Shown: positions 41,224 through 50,461, numbered from the stretch's first letter. The stretch is 59,447 nucleotides of DNA from Bog-473 sp052148295 (GCA_052148295.1 JBKQIP010000176.1:1-59447), one strand, 5' to 3'. Notes: a model not told the origin generated them from the sequence alone. Made by a program: numbers and translations.

Positions 41224-42078
41224 GCCGATCCGTTCGTCGCCCGGTTCTCCTCGGTGCGGTCCCGCTACGGTCCGCTGGCCTGGGGACTGGATCCCTCCGG
41301 GGCACTGCTCGAGGCCTGGGGCGTCGGGGACTCCCCCGCCGGGCTCGACCGCTTTGCCGACGTCACCCTCGGGGCCGCCGCCGGGACGGTCGGGCTGGTC
41401 AAGCTGCAGTCGGCCTTCTACGAGCGTCACGGCTGGCGGGGATTCCGCACGCTGCAGCGCCTGATCGCCGATGCCCGCAGCGCCGGGCTGCTGGTGATCG
41501 TCGATGCCAAACGGGGGGACGTCGGGACCACGAACGAGGCCTACGCCGAAGCCTTCCTGGGGGCCGACGCGCCGCTCGGAGCCGACGCCCTGACGGTCCA
41601 CCCCTATCTCGGACTCGGAGCCATGGACGCCTTCGTGACCCGGGCCCACGGGGCGGGGAGCTGTCTCCTGGTGGTCACGCGCTCCACCAACCCCGAAGGC
41701 CGGGCGGTCCAGTCCGCCGTGGAGCACTCGGGTCGCAGCGTCGAAGAGGCGCTCCTCGGCGACATCGGCGAGCTCAACGCGCATCTTGCGCCCGGGGTCA
41801 TCGGGCCGATCGGAGCCGTGGTCGGCCCCACCCACATGGATCCGGCGCTGGATCTCCTCTCGGCGAGGGGGCTCTTCCTGGCACCCGGAGTCGGCGTCCA
41901 GGGCGCCACCCCGACCGACGTGGCGCACGTCTTCGCCGCGTGCCCGGATCGCGTGATCCCCAGCGCGTCGCGGTCCCTCCTCGCCGGTGGCCCCGACGAG
42001 AGCCGGTTGCGAGAGTCGGTTGCGGCCCTCGCCACCGCCTTCCGTGAGGCACTGACCCCGCTCGACTCAAGGAGGTGA
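41221..42078 (+). CDS. pyrF: Orotidine 5'-phosphate decarboxylase
   Basis: 285-residue OMP decarboxylase of the subfamily used by actinobacteria, which makes UMP in pyrimidine synthesis. The catalytic D-x-K-x-x-D reads D95-AKRG-D100, within IVDAKRGDVGTTNEAY; HPYLGLGAMDAF and the phosphate-gripper region LFLAPGVGVQGAT follow, then PSASRSLL. The GTG at 41221 matches family length; a longer open frame upstream has no homology. In other actinobacteria pyrF sits with carAB/pyrDC; here it stands alone between P450 and the DUF1214 operon. Confidence 0.9.
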   Translation: MADPFVARFSSVRSRYGPLAWGLDPSGALLEAWGVGDSPAGLDRFADVTLGAAAGTVGLVKLQSAFYERHGWRGFRTLQRLIADARSAGLLVIVDAKRGDVGTTNEAYAEAFLGADAPLGADALTVHPYLGLGAMDAFVTRAHGAGSCLLVVTRSTNPEGRAVQSAVEHSGRSVEEALLGDIGELNAHLAPGVIGPIGAVVGPTHMDPALDLLSARGLFLAPGVGVQGATPTDVAHVFAACPDRVIPSASRSLLAGGPDESRLRESVAALATAFREALTPLDSRR

Positions 42079-42127
42079 CGGCGGTCGGGTCGGGCCGAGC
42101 GGGCCCGGGCTCCGGGTTCGTCTGCCC

Positions 42128-43300
42128 TCAGGTGCGGAACCGCCACGCCAGGTGGTGCTGTCGCCGCTCTCTCTCCTCGGCGCGGGCGGCGGGGCTGATC
42201 CCCGGTGTGTCCGGCGGGAGCACGGCACCCACCTCGTCCAGCGGGACGACGCGGGTCTGGGGCGGGGCCAGTGGCGCACCCCAGAAGTGCCGGTAGTTGA
42301 GCAGCGCCGGGCTGCGGCTCGTGGTGTCGAGCCAATTGGGCACGCCGGGATCACGGTGCGCCAGGACCAGATGCAGTCGGCCGTCGGTGCCCACGGTGGC
42401 CTGGCGGTGATTGAGGCTGGTGGTCCGGCCCAGGTCGAAGGCGCGAAAGAAGTGCATCCCGTAGAGCTGGAAGCTCCAATAGCGCGCGTCGGGGACCTGA
42501 CAGTCCACCACGAGTGCCTCGTCGGGACCCAGGTCGTAGAAACAGAAGCCGAACTGGGACAGCTGCAACCCCCGCGGGACGTCGACCTTGCCACCGAACG
42601 TGTTGTCCTCCTGTCGCTCGCGGGCGCGGCGCATGTAGTCGTTCCAGAACACCAACGAGCGCTCAGTCAGGTCGAGGGCCTCATGGAGACGCGCCCCGTA
42701 CGTCGGCGGCGCCTGCTCCATCGGCGACCCGCCGTCGAGAGATTCGATGGTGAAGGTCGCCGGCTCCCGGGGCCGCCAATCGAAGTAGTACTCGCGAATG
42801 GAGCACATGACCGCGCCGTCGGGGACGGGGACACGGTTGGGCTCGTCGCCGCGGCCGCCCAGCAGAAGCTCGAAGTCCCGGTCGGGCCCGATACCGATGT
42901 CGGAGGCGGTGAGCTCGGCCAGCGTGGCCGGTCGGTCGGTGTGCCGGAATCCCTCGCGGATGGCGAGGGCGAACTCCTCGCACGAGTTCATCCGCCCCCG
43001 GACCCGGTAGCGATGGTGCGGGCTGATGCGGGCGTGACGGTAGACGTTGTCGGCGTTGGGCCCGCCCCAGGGCGTCACCAGGTCGTTCTGGCGTTGGAAG
43101 GCCGGCGCGGCCGTGTCCCCGTACCCGAGGGCCCACTCCAGCCAGCACAGCGACTGCTGGGACAGGTGACGGAAGCCCTCCTCCCGGCCGTCCGGGTCGC
43201 CCGGGAAGTCCTCCCCCAGCAGCCGCTCCCCCAGCGCCTCGAGGCCGGCCAGGAACTCCCGCCACGCCGCCTCGGGAGCGCCGAGGGGCCCCGACGTCAC
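42128..43300 (-). CDS. DUF1214-type protein
   Basis: 390 residues. The C-terminal half resembles DUF1214: LSQFGFCFYDLGPDEALVVD, then YWSFQLYGMHFF, LNHRQATVGTDGRLHLVLAH and NYRHFWGAPLAPPQTRVVPL. The N-terminal half, with DNVYRHARISPHHRYRVRG, is usual in mycobacterial-type homologues. No enzymatic activity is known. It is the last gene of a four-gene minus-strand operon, with its start overlapping the sulfotransferase stop by 4 bases. No signal peptide is seen, so it is likely cytoplasmic. Confidence 0.75.
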   Translation of the reverse strand: MTSGPLGAPEAAWREFLAGLEALGERLLGEDFPGDPDGREEGFRHLSQQSLCWLEWALGYGDTAAPAFQRQNDLVTPWGGPNADNVYRHARISPHHRYRVRGRMNSCEEFALAIREGFRHTDRPATLAELTASDIGIGPDRDFELLLGGRGDEPNRVPVPDGAVMCSIREYYFDWRPREPATFTIESLDGGSPMEQAPPTYGARLHEALDLTERSLVFWNDYMRRARERQEDNTFGGKVDVPRGLQLSQFGFCFYDLGPDEALVVDCQVPDARYWSFQLYGMHFFRAFDLGRTTSLNHRQATVGTDGRLHLVLAHRDPGVPNWLDTTSRSPALLNYRHFWGAPLAPPQTRVVPLDEVGAVLPPDTPGISPAARAEERERRQHHLAWRFRT

Positions 43301-44559
43301 GGCCCGATCTCGTTCGGCACGCCGAAGCGCGCCTGATAGCGGGCGAACCGCCGCCGCTCGCCCTCGTAGTCGAGACCCAGATCGTCGAAGGAGTACTCGT
43401 GCTCACCCCGTGCGCCCCGGGGATGGCCGCCCAGGTGCGCCCGCATGGCCGCGAGGGTCTCAGTCCCCGGAGGCTGCCCGATGGCGGTGCACACGTCGGC
43501 GATCGTACCCAGTGGATCCGAGGTGAACGTCGCGTACTGCGAGTGGGTCACCCGTGCCGGTTCGAGTGCGCCGTCGTCGACCAGGTCGACCAGGCGATCG
43601 AGCGAGCGGCCGTACAGCCTGGCGTGGTAGCGCCCGATGTCCTCGCGGTCCACCGCATCACTGTGCGCGTAGCGCAGCGTTGCCACCAGGTCCGTCACCG
43701 AGCCCAGCACGGCCAGCGGGTCCCGGTGGGTGACCACGATCCGGGCATCGGGATACACCTTCAACAAAATGGGGAGCGCGTGCAGGTGCACGGGCGACTT
43801 CAGCACCCATCGGGCACCGCCGCTCCGGCGCTGGAGGATCTGCAGCACGAGGCGATGCCACTGGTAGGCCGGCCCCATGTCGCAGCGCTCCAGCCATGCC
43901 ACGTAGCTGGGCACGTGGTAGCGCGCCGTGAACTCCTCCGAGCGGAACGCCAACGACATCGAGGACACGCACTCCTTGAGCATGCGGCCGCCGTACTCGT
44001 GAATGGCGTCGAGCCCGGACACCACGAGTCCCGGTCGGCGGAGCTCGAGGTCGGCCAGCGCGACGCGGCCGGCATCAGGGTACGACGACGGGTCGGGTGG
44101 CGGCACCGGGTACAGGAGCTCCCAGCCCTCGGGCCCGCGGTTCCCCGGCCCGAGGGCCAGGAGGGAGTGCAGGATGGTCGTGCCCGTCCGCGGCGCCCCG
44201 GTGATGAACACGGGGGCCTCTATCTCCTCCTGCAGGACGCCGGGGTCGTGGCGCACGTAGGCGACGGTCTGCGCCCGCACGGCGAGAAGCCGCAGGAGGA
44301 AGCGGCGCGTGATCCAGCGGCCCAGGAGGGTCAGGTCGGCCTCGTCCTCCAGCGCGGCCAGCAGGATGTCAAGAGGCTCGAGGAAGCGTTCGTCGCCGAA
44401 CCCTTCGGCGCCGCGACCTTCCATCGCCAGCGCGGCGCGGGTCTGGTCGAGCAGCCCGTCGCGGACCAACGCCAGATGGGCTTCATCGGCCACAGGGAGC
44501 ACGGAACCGGCGTTGGCGGCCCGGACCCACTCGGGACGAGGAGGAAGGTGCCAGGTCAC
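43297..44559 (-). CDS. Sulfotransferase-family protein
   Basis: 420-residue PAPS-type sulfotransferase. The 5'-phosphosulfate loop FITGAPRTGTTILHSLLA is near 118-135, and the 3'-phosphate motif VVTHRDPLAVLGSVTDLVA is in the middle. WVLKSPVHLHALPILLKVYP precedes it, as in the large actinobacterial family (Stf/omega-type). Possible acceptors are lipids or glycans. The gene lies between an SDR (11 bases upstream) and a DUF1214 gene (overlap) and belongs to a four-gene operon. Real sulfo-transfer is not proven for many family members. Confidence 0.87.
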   Translation of the reverse strand: MTWHLPPRPEWVRAANAGSVLPVADEAHLALVRDGLLDQTRAALAMEGRGAEGFGDERFLEPLDILLAALEDEADLTLLGRWITRRFLLRLLAVRAQTVAYVRHDPGVLQEEIEAPVFITGAPRTGTTILHSLLALGPGNRGPEGWELLYPVPPPDPSSYPDAGRVALADLELRRPGLVVSGLDAIHEYGGRMLKECVSSMSLAFRSEEFTARYHVPSYVAWLERCDMGPAYQWHRLVLQILQRRSGGARWVLKSPVHLHALPILLKVYPDARIVVTHRDPLAVLGSVTDLVATLRYAHSDAVDREDIGRYHARLYGRSLDRLVDLVDDGALEPARVTHSQYATFTSDPLGTIADVCTAIGQPPGTETLAAMRAHLGGHPRGARGEHEYSFDDLGLDYEGERRRFARYQARFGVPNEIGP

Positions 44560-44570
44560 TGCCGGGGTGG

Positions 44571-45341
44571 CTAGGCGCGCATCAGCGCGCCGCCGTCGGC
44601 CATGAACGTCTGGCCGGTCACGTAGCGGCAGGCCTCCGAGAGCAGGAATCCCACGACCGGGCCGATGTCGTGCTCGGCATCACCGTCGCGGGGGATCGGC
44701 TGGTCCGCGAAGGTCCGGTTGAACGAGGCCTGGCGGACCGGGTCGTCATCAGGAGGGGCGCGATGGGCGATCGATACGGGGCACAGGCAGTTCACCACGA
44801 TCCCATGTTGGCCCCATTCGCGGGCAGCCGACCGCGTGAGGGAGCGGATCGCCTCGTTGGAGGCCGAGTAGGGCGCGTAGCCGACCGGCCCGAGGATGCC
44901 CGAATTGGACCCCATGGTCACGATGCGCCCCCAACCCTGCTCCCGCATGTGGGGGAAGACCGCCTGCATGCCCCAGAGCGTCCCCTTGGGTCCGGTGTCG
45001 AACAGCACGTCCATGTCCCTGGCGGTGACGTCGGCCAGCGGCGTGACCGACCGGAAGGTCTGCGCGTTGGCCACCAACCCGTCGATCCTTCCGAACCGGG
45101 TGACAGCCTGTTCGACCAGGGTGAAGGTGCCCGCGCGATCCGCCACATCGAGGGGCGCGGCGAGATGCTCGACACCCATGGCGTCCAGTTCGTGTGACAG
45201 ATCGGTCAGAGGATCGGGTCGCCGCGCCACCACGACCAGGCGCGCGCCGCCGCGGCCGAGGTGCAGCGCGACCCCCCGCCCCACCCCCTTCGACGCACCG
45301 GTGACGATGATGACGCGCCCGGCGACGTCGGCCTCAGGCAT
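44571..45341 (-). CDS. SDR-family protein with Lys-to-Asn active-site change
   Basis: 256 residues, FabG-like fold. The cofactor motif TGASKGVG is at 14-21. The usual NNAG is ANAQ at 91-94, and the catalytic tetrad motif Tyr-x-x-x-Lys reads Y158-SAS-N162; the codon at 44856-44858 is AAC where AAG would give lysine. The serine in MGSNSG is kept, and the C-terminus ends VTGQTFMADGG as in FabG. The lysine normally orients NAD(P) and lowers the tyrosine pKa, so activity may be reduced or altered. Its start overlaps the thioesterase gene by 8 bases. Confidence 0.85.
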   Translation of the reverse strand: MPEADVAGRVIIVTGASKGVGRGVALHLGRGGARLVVVARRPDPLTDLSHELDAMGVEHLAAPLDVADRAGTFTLVEQAVTRFGRIDGLVANAQTFRSVTPLADVTARDMDVLFDTGPKGTLWGMQAVFPHMREQGWGRIVTMGSNSGILGPVGYAPYSASNEAIRSLTRSAAREWGQHGIVVNCLCPVSIAHRAPPDDDPVRQASFNRTFADQPIPRDGDAEHDIGPVVGFLLSEACRYVTGQTFMADGGALMRA

Positions 45342-46020
45342 GGCGCCGCTCCCGTACGTAGATCCCCGATGCCTCCGCGCTGACCACGCCGCCGGCCCTC
45401 ACCTCACCCGAGGCGAAGGTCTTCCGTCCCTCCCACCCGGTGGCCCGGCCGACGATCTCGACCGGGACGTCGACCGGCGTTGCCCCCTTGAGCGAGAGGG
45501 AGAGCGCCACGGTCATCCCACCCACACCGGCGGCCCGCGCCGCCACGCCGAGCACCTCGTCGAGGACCAGCGCCAGCACCCCGCCGTAGACGCGTCCCGG
45601 CGACCCTCCGTGCGAGACGGTGAAGGTGCAGCGGGCGCGCACCTCCACGCTGACGGGGTCGGCCCCGGGGGGTGGCTCCGTCGGGCGCACCATCCACTCG
45701 AGGGGAGGGGCTTGCGGGTTGAGGCGACCCGACCCCGCCTGGACCATGCTCTCGACACGCCCGTCGGAGTGGCGCACGAGAAACAGCGGCTCCGCCCGCT
45801 CCCGGGCGCGCAGTGTCTCCGTAATCTCGGCAACACGCCCGGCCGCCGCGGCCCGCTCGTCGGGACCGACGTCGGTCATCACCACCGCGGTCACGAGCTC
45901 GCGCACCCGATCGACGAGCGTGAACGCCTCCTCGGGCACCGAGCCGGCCACGGGCAACGCCTCGCCCAGCTCCTCGGCGAGGCGCGCCGCCGACACCGGA
46001 CCGTCTGCCGGCGTGATCAC
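45334..46020 (-). CDS. Hotdog-fold thioesterase-like protein
   Basis: 228 residues. The first 85 form an uncharacterised helical region. The C-terminal hotdog domain has GGSPGRVYGGVLALVLDEVLGVAARAAG, with the acidic residue in the central helix, and LSLSLKGATPVDVPVEI in the following strand. It probably acts on acyl-CoA. It is the promoter-proximal gene of the thioesterase-SDR-sulfotransferase-DUF1214 operon. The GTG start has no ribosome site; TAGTGT (46032-46027, minus strand) ends 6 bases before it, suggesting a leaderless operon mRNA. Confidence 0.78.
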   Translation of the reverse strand: MITPADGPVSAARLAEELGEALPVAGSVPEEAFTLVDRVRELVTAVVMTDVGPDERAAAAGRVAEITETLRARERAEPLFLVRHSDGRVESMVQAGSGRLNPQAPPLEWMVRPTEPPPGADPVSVEVRARCTFTVSHGGSPGRVYGGVLALVLDEVLGVAARAAGVGGMTVALSLSLKGATPVDVPVEIVGRATGWEGRKTFASGEVRAGGVVSAEASGIYVRERRHA

Positions 46021-46212
46021 GGGCGCACACTAGTCCGGGCCCTTCACCCGGTCCGTTTCGGCGGGGGCTTCCGTCGGGTGGATCCCGGCAGCGCCGGCTG
46101 GAACGACGCCACGACCGCTGGCGCCGGACCGTGGATCGTGCCCTTCGGGCATTGTGATCTGGTCTATCTGTATATCCGATTATCGAGCCACTCATGATGT
46201 GTTTTACAGATG

Positions 46213-46230
46213 TGACCGCTATACTGGTCA
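46213..46230. promoter_or_regulatory. Inverted repeat around the -10 of the cNMP-binding gene
   Basis: TGACC-N8-GGTCA is a perfect 5-bp dyad that encloses TATACT (46220-46225), the best -10 for the gene starting at 46271. No good -35 is visible, so an activator or alternative sigma factor may be needed. Confidence 0.45.
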
Positions 46231-46270
46231 GCGACAGGTCTTCCCCGCCTGAGAATGAAGGAGCCCCGCC

Positions 46271-46696
46271 GTGGCCAATTCCGACGCCGTACGCATCGCC
46301 GACCTCGACCTCTTCGCCGACTGCTCCAAGTCGGAGCTGCGGAAGATCGCGTCCCTGACCACGTACCTTCACGTGCCGAGGGACCGGGTCCTCATGCGAG
46401 AAGGAGGCACGGCGGGCGAGTTCATCATCATCGGTCGTGGTACCGCTCGAGTCTCGCGGCAGACCGAGGATGGGATGGCCAAGGTGGCGGACGTGGGAAG
46501 TGGAGAGTTCCTGGGCGAGATGGCACTGCTCACCGGCAACCCGCGGTCCGCCACGGCGACCGCCACGACGGATCTGGCGGTCTTCGTGAGCACGGTCAGC
46601 GAGTTCCGATCCATTCTCGACATCGCGCCCTCCGTGGCGGACAAGGTGCTCGAGACGTCCAGGGCCCGGGCGGCCAGCCTGGACATGGCGGCCTGA
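46271..46696 (+). CDS. Single-domain cyclic-nucleotide-binding protein
   Basis: 141 residues that form only a cNMP-binding beta-roll. GEFLGEMALLTGNPRSATATA contains the phosphate-binding cassette, with the glutamate for the ribose and the arginine for the cyclic phosphate both present. There is no helix-turn-helix, so it is not a Crp-type regulator by itself; it may act as a small sensor or binding partner. GTG start with GAAGGAG before it. The next gene (GH15) is 213 bases away on the same strand. Confidence 0.85.
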   Translation: MANSDAVRIADLDLFADCSKSELRKIASLTTYLHVPRDRVLMREGGTAGEFIIIGRGTARVSRQTEDGMAKVADVGSGEFLGEMALLTGNPRSATATATTDLAVFVSTVSEFRSILDIAPSVADKVLETSRARAASLDMAA

Positions 46697-46909
46697 CAGA
46701 CCCGACATCGGTGCCGGGCGGCCCGACCCGGCATCCGCCCGCCGCACAGCCGGGAGGCAGCTCTCGAGTTCGGGGGATCTCCCTCTACGATGTGGGGTGC
46801 GACGGTGATCGCATGACCCCCCACCCCGTTCATGGTGCGGACTCCTGAGATGGAGATGGCGTAGCGACCCGAGAGGGGGTCGGGTGGGACGAGAAGAACC
46901 GGGGGGGCA

Positions 46910-48796
46910 GTGAACCGGATCGGCGACTACGGGATGATCGGCGATTGCCACTCGCTGGCGCTGGTCGGTCTCGACGGGGCCATCGAGTGGCTGTGTTTCC
47001 CCCGCTTCGACTCGCCGTCGGTGTTCGCCAGAGTGCTCGATGACGACGGGGGGCATTTTCGGGTGGCACCGACGGCGGCCGTGCAGGAGGTTCGCCGGGC
47101 CTATCTGCCCTCGACCAATGTGCTCGAGACGACATTCGTCACCGGAGAGGGGTCGCTCCAGCTGTCCGATTGCATGCCGGTGCGACCATGGGACCGCGAA
47201 CGACCGACCGCGGTCGACCACCGCGCCTCGGTCCTGCGGCGCGTGCGGTGCGGCTCCGGTCGGGCCGCCGCCATGGTCGATCTCCGGCCCCGCTTCGAAT
47301 ACGGCACGGTGCTGCCCCGGTTCACCCGCTTGTCGTCACGGACGGCGGTCATCATCGGGGGCCCCGATGCACTGTGGGTGCGGGCGAGCGACGCGCTCGA
47401 GGTCGACCGGGAGCACATCACGGCGCGATGGGATCTCGCCGCGGGCGACGAAGCGTGGATCGAGGTGCAGTGGACACCGGCCGCCAGCTCGTCGCCCCAC
47501 GGCGGCGCCCGTGATCACGTCGCCGAGATGGCAATCAGACTGCGGGAAACCATTGGCTTCTGGGAGTCGTGGCTGCAGCGATGCAGCTACGTCGGCGACC
47601 ATGAGCGCCGCGTCCACCGATCCGCCCTGGTGCTCAAGGCGCTGACCTACGCGCCCACCGGCGCGGTGGTGGCCGCCGGGACGACCTCGCTCCCCGAATG
47701 GATCGGCGGCGCCCGCAATTGGGACTACCGGTTCACCTGGATCCGTGACGCAACCCTCACCTTGGCTTCCCTGGCCCTCCTGGGCTACCTCGACGAGGCC
47801 GCGGCGTTCAAGGGTTGGCTGGAACGGACGTGCGCGGGCCGGCCCGAAGACCTCCAGATCATGTACCGGGTGACCGGGGAGCGCCTTCTCCCCGAGCTCA
47901 CGCTGGGCCACCTCCGTGGTCACCGGGGCTCGGCACCGGTCCGGATCGGGAACGAAGCGGCCGGGCAGCGACAACTCGACTCGCTGGGCCAGTTGCTCGA
48001 AGCCGGTTATCTCTTCGGACGCGCCGGTGGCGAGCTCACGGTCGAGAACGCCGCCTTTCTCCAACGGGTGGCTGACCTCGCCGTCCGCGAATGGCGGCGA
48101 CCGGATCAGGGCATCTGGGAGATCCGGGACTCGCCGCGCCACTTCGTCCACTCCAAGCTCAACTGCTGGATGGCGCTCGACCGCGCCGTGCGGTTGGCCG
48201 AGGCCGGCCGGCTCGACGGTGATGTGGAACTCTGGCGGAGCGAACGCGACGCCGTGGCGGGTTGGCTGCACTCCGAGGGAGCACCCGACGGGTGGTACGT
48301 CCAAGCCGGGGGACATTCCCTGGCCGACGCCGCCGCCCTGCTCGTGCCCGCGCTGGGCTTCCTCCCGCCGGCTGACCCGCGGGTGCTGGCCACCATCGAA
48401 GTGGTCCAGCGAGATCTCAGTGCGGCCGGACACGTCCATCGTTACCGCTCACCGGACGGTCTCCCCGGGGACGAGGGATGCTTCCTGCTGTGCTCGTTCT
48501 GGCTGCTCGACGCGCTGACCCACGCCGGACGCCTCGACGAGGCCGAGGCACTGCTCGAGCGGCTCTTCGGGCTGTCCAACGACGTCGGGCTCTACGCCGA
48601 GATGGTCGATCCCTCGACGGGCGAGCAGCTCGGGAACACGCCGCAGGCCTTCACGCACATGGCCGTCGTCACCTCGTGCAGTGCAATATCGGCGGCGCGT
48701 CGGGCCCAGCTGCCCCCGCCCGACCGCTCCTTCTCCTTCGTGGAGGCTGCGCTGCTCCGCCGCTTGAACGCCACCGACGCGCCCGCCGGGGGATGA
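46910..48796 (+). CDS. GH15-family glycosidase (glucoamylase/trehalase-like)
   Basis: 628 residues of the bacterial GH15 type. An N-terminal beta-sandwich (IGDYGMIGDCHSLALVG, then DGAIEWLCFPRFDSPSVFA) precedes an (alpha/alpha)6 barrel with NWDYRFTWIRDATLTLASL, the first catalytic region, and PGDEGCFLLCSFWLLDAL with the acidic residue of the second; LYAEMVDPSTGEQLGNTPQA ends it. Actinobacterial homologues hydrolyse trehalose or alpha-glucans. There is no signal peptide, so it acts in the cytoplasm. The GTG is preceded by a G-rich ribosome site. Confidence 0.9.
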   Translation: MNRIGDYGMIGDCHSLALVGLDGAIEWLCFPRFDSPSVFARVLDDDGGHFRVAPTAAVQEVRRAYLPSTNVLETTFVTGEGSLQLSDCMPVRPWDRERPTAVDHRASVLRRVRCGSGRAAAMVDLRPRFEYGTVLPRFTRLSSRTAVIIGGPDALWVRASDALEVDREHITARWDLAAGDEAWIEVQWTPAASSSPHGGARDHVAEMAIRLRETIGFWESWLQRCSYVGDHERRVHRSALVLKALTYAPTGAVVAAGTTSLPEWIGGARNWDYRFTWIRDATLTLASLALLGYLDEAAAFKGWLERTCAGRPEDLQIMYRVTGERLLPELTLGHLRGHRGSAPVRIGNEAAGQRQLDSLGQLLEAGYLFGRAGGELTVENAAFLQRVADLAVREWRRPDQGIWEIRDSPRHFVHSKLNCWMALDRAVRLAEAGRLDGDVELWRSERDAVAGWLHSEGAPDGWYVQAGGHSLADAAALLVPALGFLPPADPRVLATIEVVQRDLSAAGHVHRYRSPDGLPGDEGCFLLCSFWLLDALTHAGRLDEAEALLERLFGLSNDVGLYAEMVDPSTGEQLGNTPQAFTHMAVVTSCSAISAARRAQLPPPDRSFSFVEAALLRRLNATDAPAGG

Positions 48797-48890
48797 GCGG
48801 ACGGGCAAACGAGCGGCCACCGCGGATCCCGGTGCCTACGATGGGCGCGGGCGCGTGCCGCCCGTGGGCTCGAGTTCCGAGGAGGAAGTC

Positions 48891-49658
48891 GTGAGCGACT
48901 ATCCGCAGGCCATCGTCGCGGTCAACCACGTCGAGCCCGTCCCCCGGCGCATCCGGGCCGTCGTGAGAGATCGCGTGGTCGTCGACACGCTGGCTGCTCT
49001 TTACGTGTGGGAGTGGCCGCCCTACCCCCAGTACTACATCCCGCTGACCGACATCGACGCCAGTGTGCTCGTCGACGAACATCACGAGGAGCGTCTCGGT
49101 CGAGGGACGGCCAGGCGCCACGGGATCTTGGTCGATGACGACCACCGTCCCGGAGTCGCCCACCTCTACACCGACTCGGAGGTCACCGGCGTCACCGGGA
49201 CCGTCCACTTCGACTGGTCCGCGCTCGACCACTGGTACGAGGAGGACGAAGAAGTGTTCGTGCACCCACGCAATCCCTACACCAGGGTCGACGCCTTGCG
49301 CTCGACCCGCGCCGTCGTCGTCGAGCTCGAAGGGGTCGAGCTGGCCCGATCGTCCTCACCGGTGATGGTCTTCGAGACCGGCCTCCCGACCCGCTATTAC
49401 CTGAATCGCACCGAGGTGCACTTCGAGCACCTCGTCGCCAGTGCCTCGGTCACCTCCTGCCCGTACAAAGGGCAGACCAGCGCGTACTGGTCGGCCCGCC
49501 TCGGGGACCGGATCGTCCCCGATGTTGCCTGGGCCTACGACTTCCCGACCCGCTCATTGCTGCCCATCGCCGGACTGGTCGCCTTCTTCGACGAGAAAGT
49601 CCAGATCGTCGTCGACGGCGACCGGTCGGGACCGGCGGTCGCACGCCTCCCGTCGTGA
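48891..49658 (+). CDS. Double DUF427 protein
   Basis: 255 residues with two DUF427 beta-domains. The first has DWSALDHWYEEDEEVFVHPR as its closing segment. The second begins PSSP-like VMVFETGLPTRYYLNRTEVH and has SVTSCPYKGQTSAYWS, with the family's CPYKG signature, then VAWAYDFPT. No activity is established for the family. The GTG at 48891 follows GGAGGAAG. It lies 94 bases after GH15 and 69 bases before the methyltransferase pseudogene. Confidence 0.85.
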   Translation: MSDYPQAIVAVNHVEPVPRRIRAVVRDRVVVDTLAALYVWEWPPYPQYYIPLTDIDASVLVDEHHEERLGRGTARRHGILVDDDHRPGVAHLYTDSEVTGVTGTVHFDWSALDHWYEEDEEVFVHPRNPYTRVDALRSTRAVVVELEGVELARSSSPVMVFETGLPTRYYLNRTEVHFEHLVASASVTSCPYKGQTSAYWSARLGDRIVPDVAWAYDFPTRSLLPIAGLVAFFDEKVQIVVDGDRSGPAVARLPS

Positions 49659-49727
49659 CCCGTTCGATGGCGCCCGCGGCGCGGGGAGTCCAGTACCGGC
49701 GGTTGCGGTGTCTGGCACAGTGGGGTC

Positions 49728-50461
49728 GTGCCCGAGGACTACTTCGACGAACGGATAGCCCAGAGCTATGAGGCCAAATGGCCCGAACTGTTCGAGCCCG
49801 AGATGGTGGACCCGGTGGTGGGCTTCCTCGCCCAACTGGCTGGGTCTGGCGCTGCCCTCGAGCTCGGGATCGGCACCGGCCGCATCGCCCTGCCACTGAG
49901 CCGGCGGGGGGTTCCGGTGCACGGGATCGAGCTGTCACCCTCCATGGCGGCGCGCCTGCGGGCCCAGCCGGGAGCCGAGCGCGTCGGGGTGACGATCGGG
50001 GACTTCGCCACCACCGCGGTGGAAGGGACCTTCACCCTCGCCTACCTCGTGCGCAACACGATCGCCAACCTCACCACGCAGGACGCACAGGTTGCGTGCT
50101 TTCGCAACGTCGCCACGCACCTGGAAGCCCGGGGGCCTGTTTCGTCATCGAGCTCTACATCCCCGCGTTGCAGCGCCTCCCTCCGGGCCAGACCATCCAC
50201 GCGTTCACGGTGACGCCGTCCCATCTCGGTTTCGAGGAGTACGACGTGGCCACCCAGATCGCGTTCTCCCATCACTACTGGGTGGCGGACGGCCGACTGG
50301 AGACGTTCTCCGCTCCGTTTCGCTACGTGTGGCCCTCCGAGCTGGACCTGATGGCGCGACTGGCGGGCATGACCCTGCGAGAGCGTTGGAGCGGCTGGCA
50401 CCGTGAGCCCTTCACCAGCGACAGCGTGAGCCACGTCTCGGTGTGGGAGAGGACGTCGTAA
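49728..50461 (+). pseudogene. SAM-dependent methyltransferase broken by one frameshift
   Basis: The first part (residues 1-137) has YFDERIAQSYEAKWP and the SAM motif LELGIGTGRIALPLSRRGV, then RNTIANLTTQDAQ. The rest (FVIELYIPALQRLPPGQTIH through HHYWVADGRLETFSAPFRY to VWERTS) continues in another frame. The break is at the G5 run 50131-50135; one extra G there would restore a single protein of about 244 residues. It is either a natural loss, a sequencing error in a homopolymer, or, less likely, a programmed slip. Both parts look otherwise intact. CACAGT ends 6 bases before the GTG start. Confidence 0.8.

Noticed and set aside
38352..46020. Secondary-metabolite biosynthetic cluster
   Set aside because: P450, SDR, sulfotransferase and thioesterase are present, but there is no core synthase (PKS, NRPS, terpene cyclase) or dedicated exporter in this stretch.
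38701..46180. Apparent similarity between the upstream DNA at ~38705-38740 and ~46150-46190
   Set aside because: Aligned by eye, only short CT-rich words agree; spacing and the rest differ, so shared regulation is not supported.
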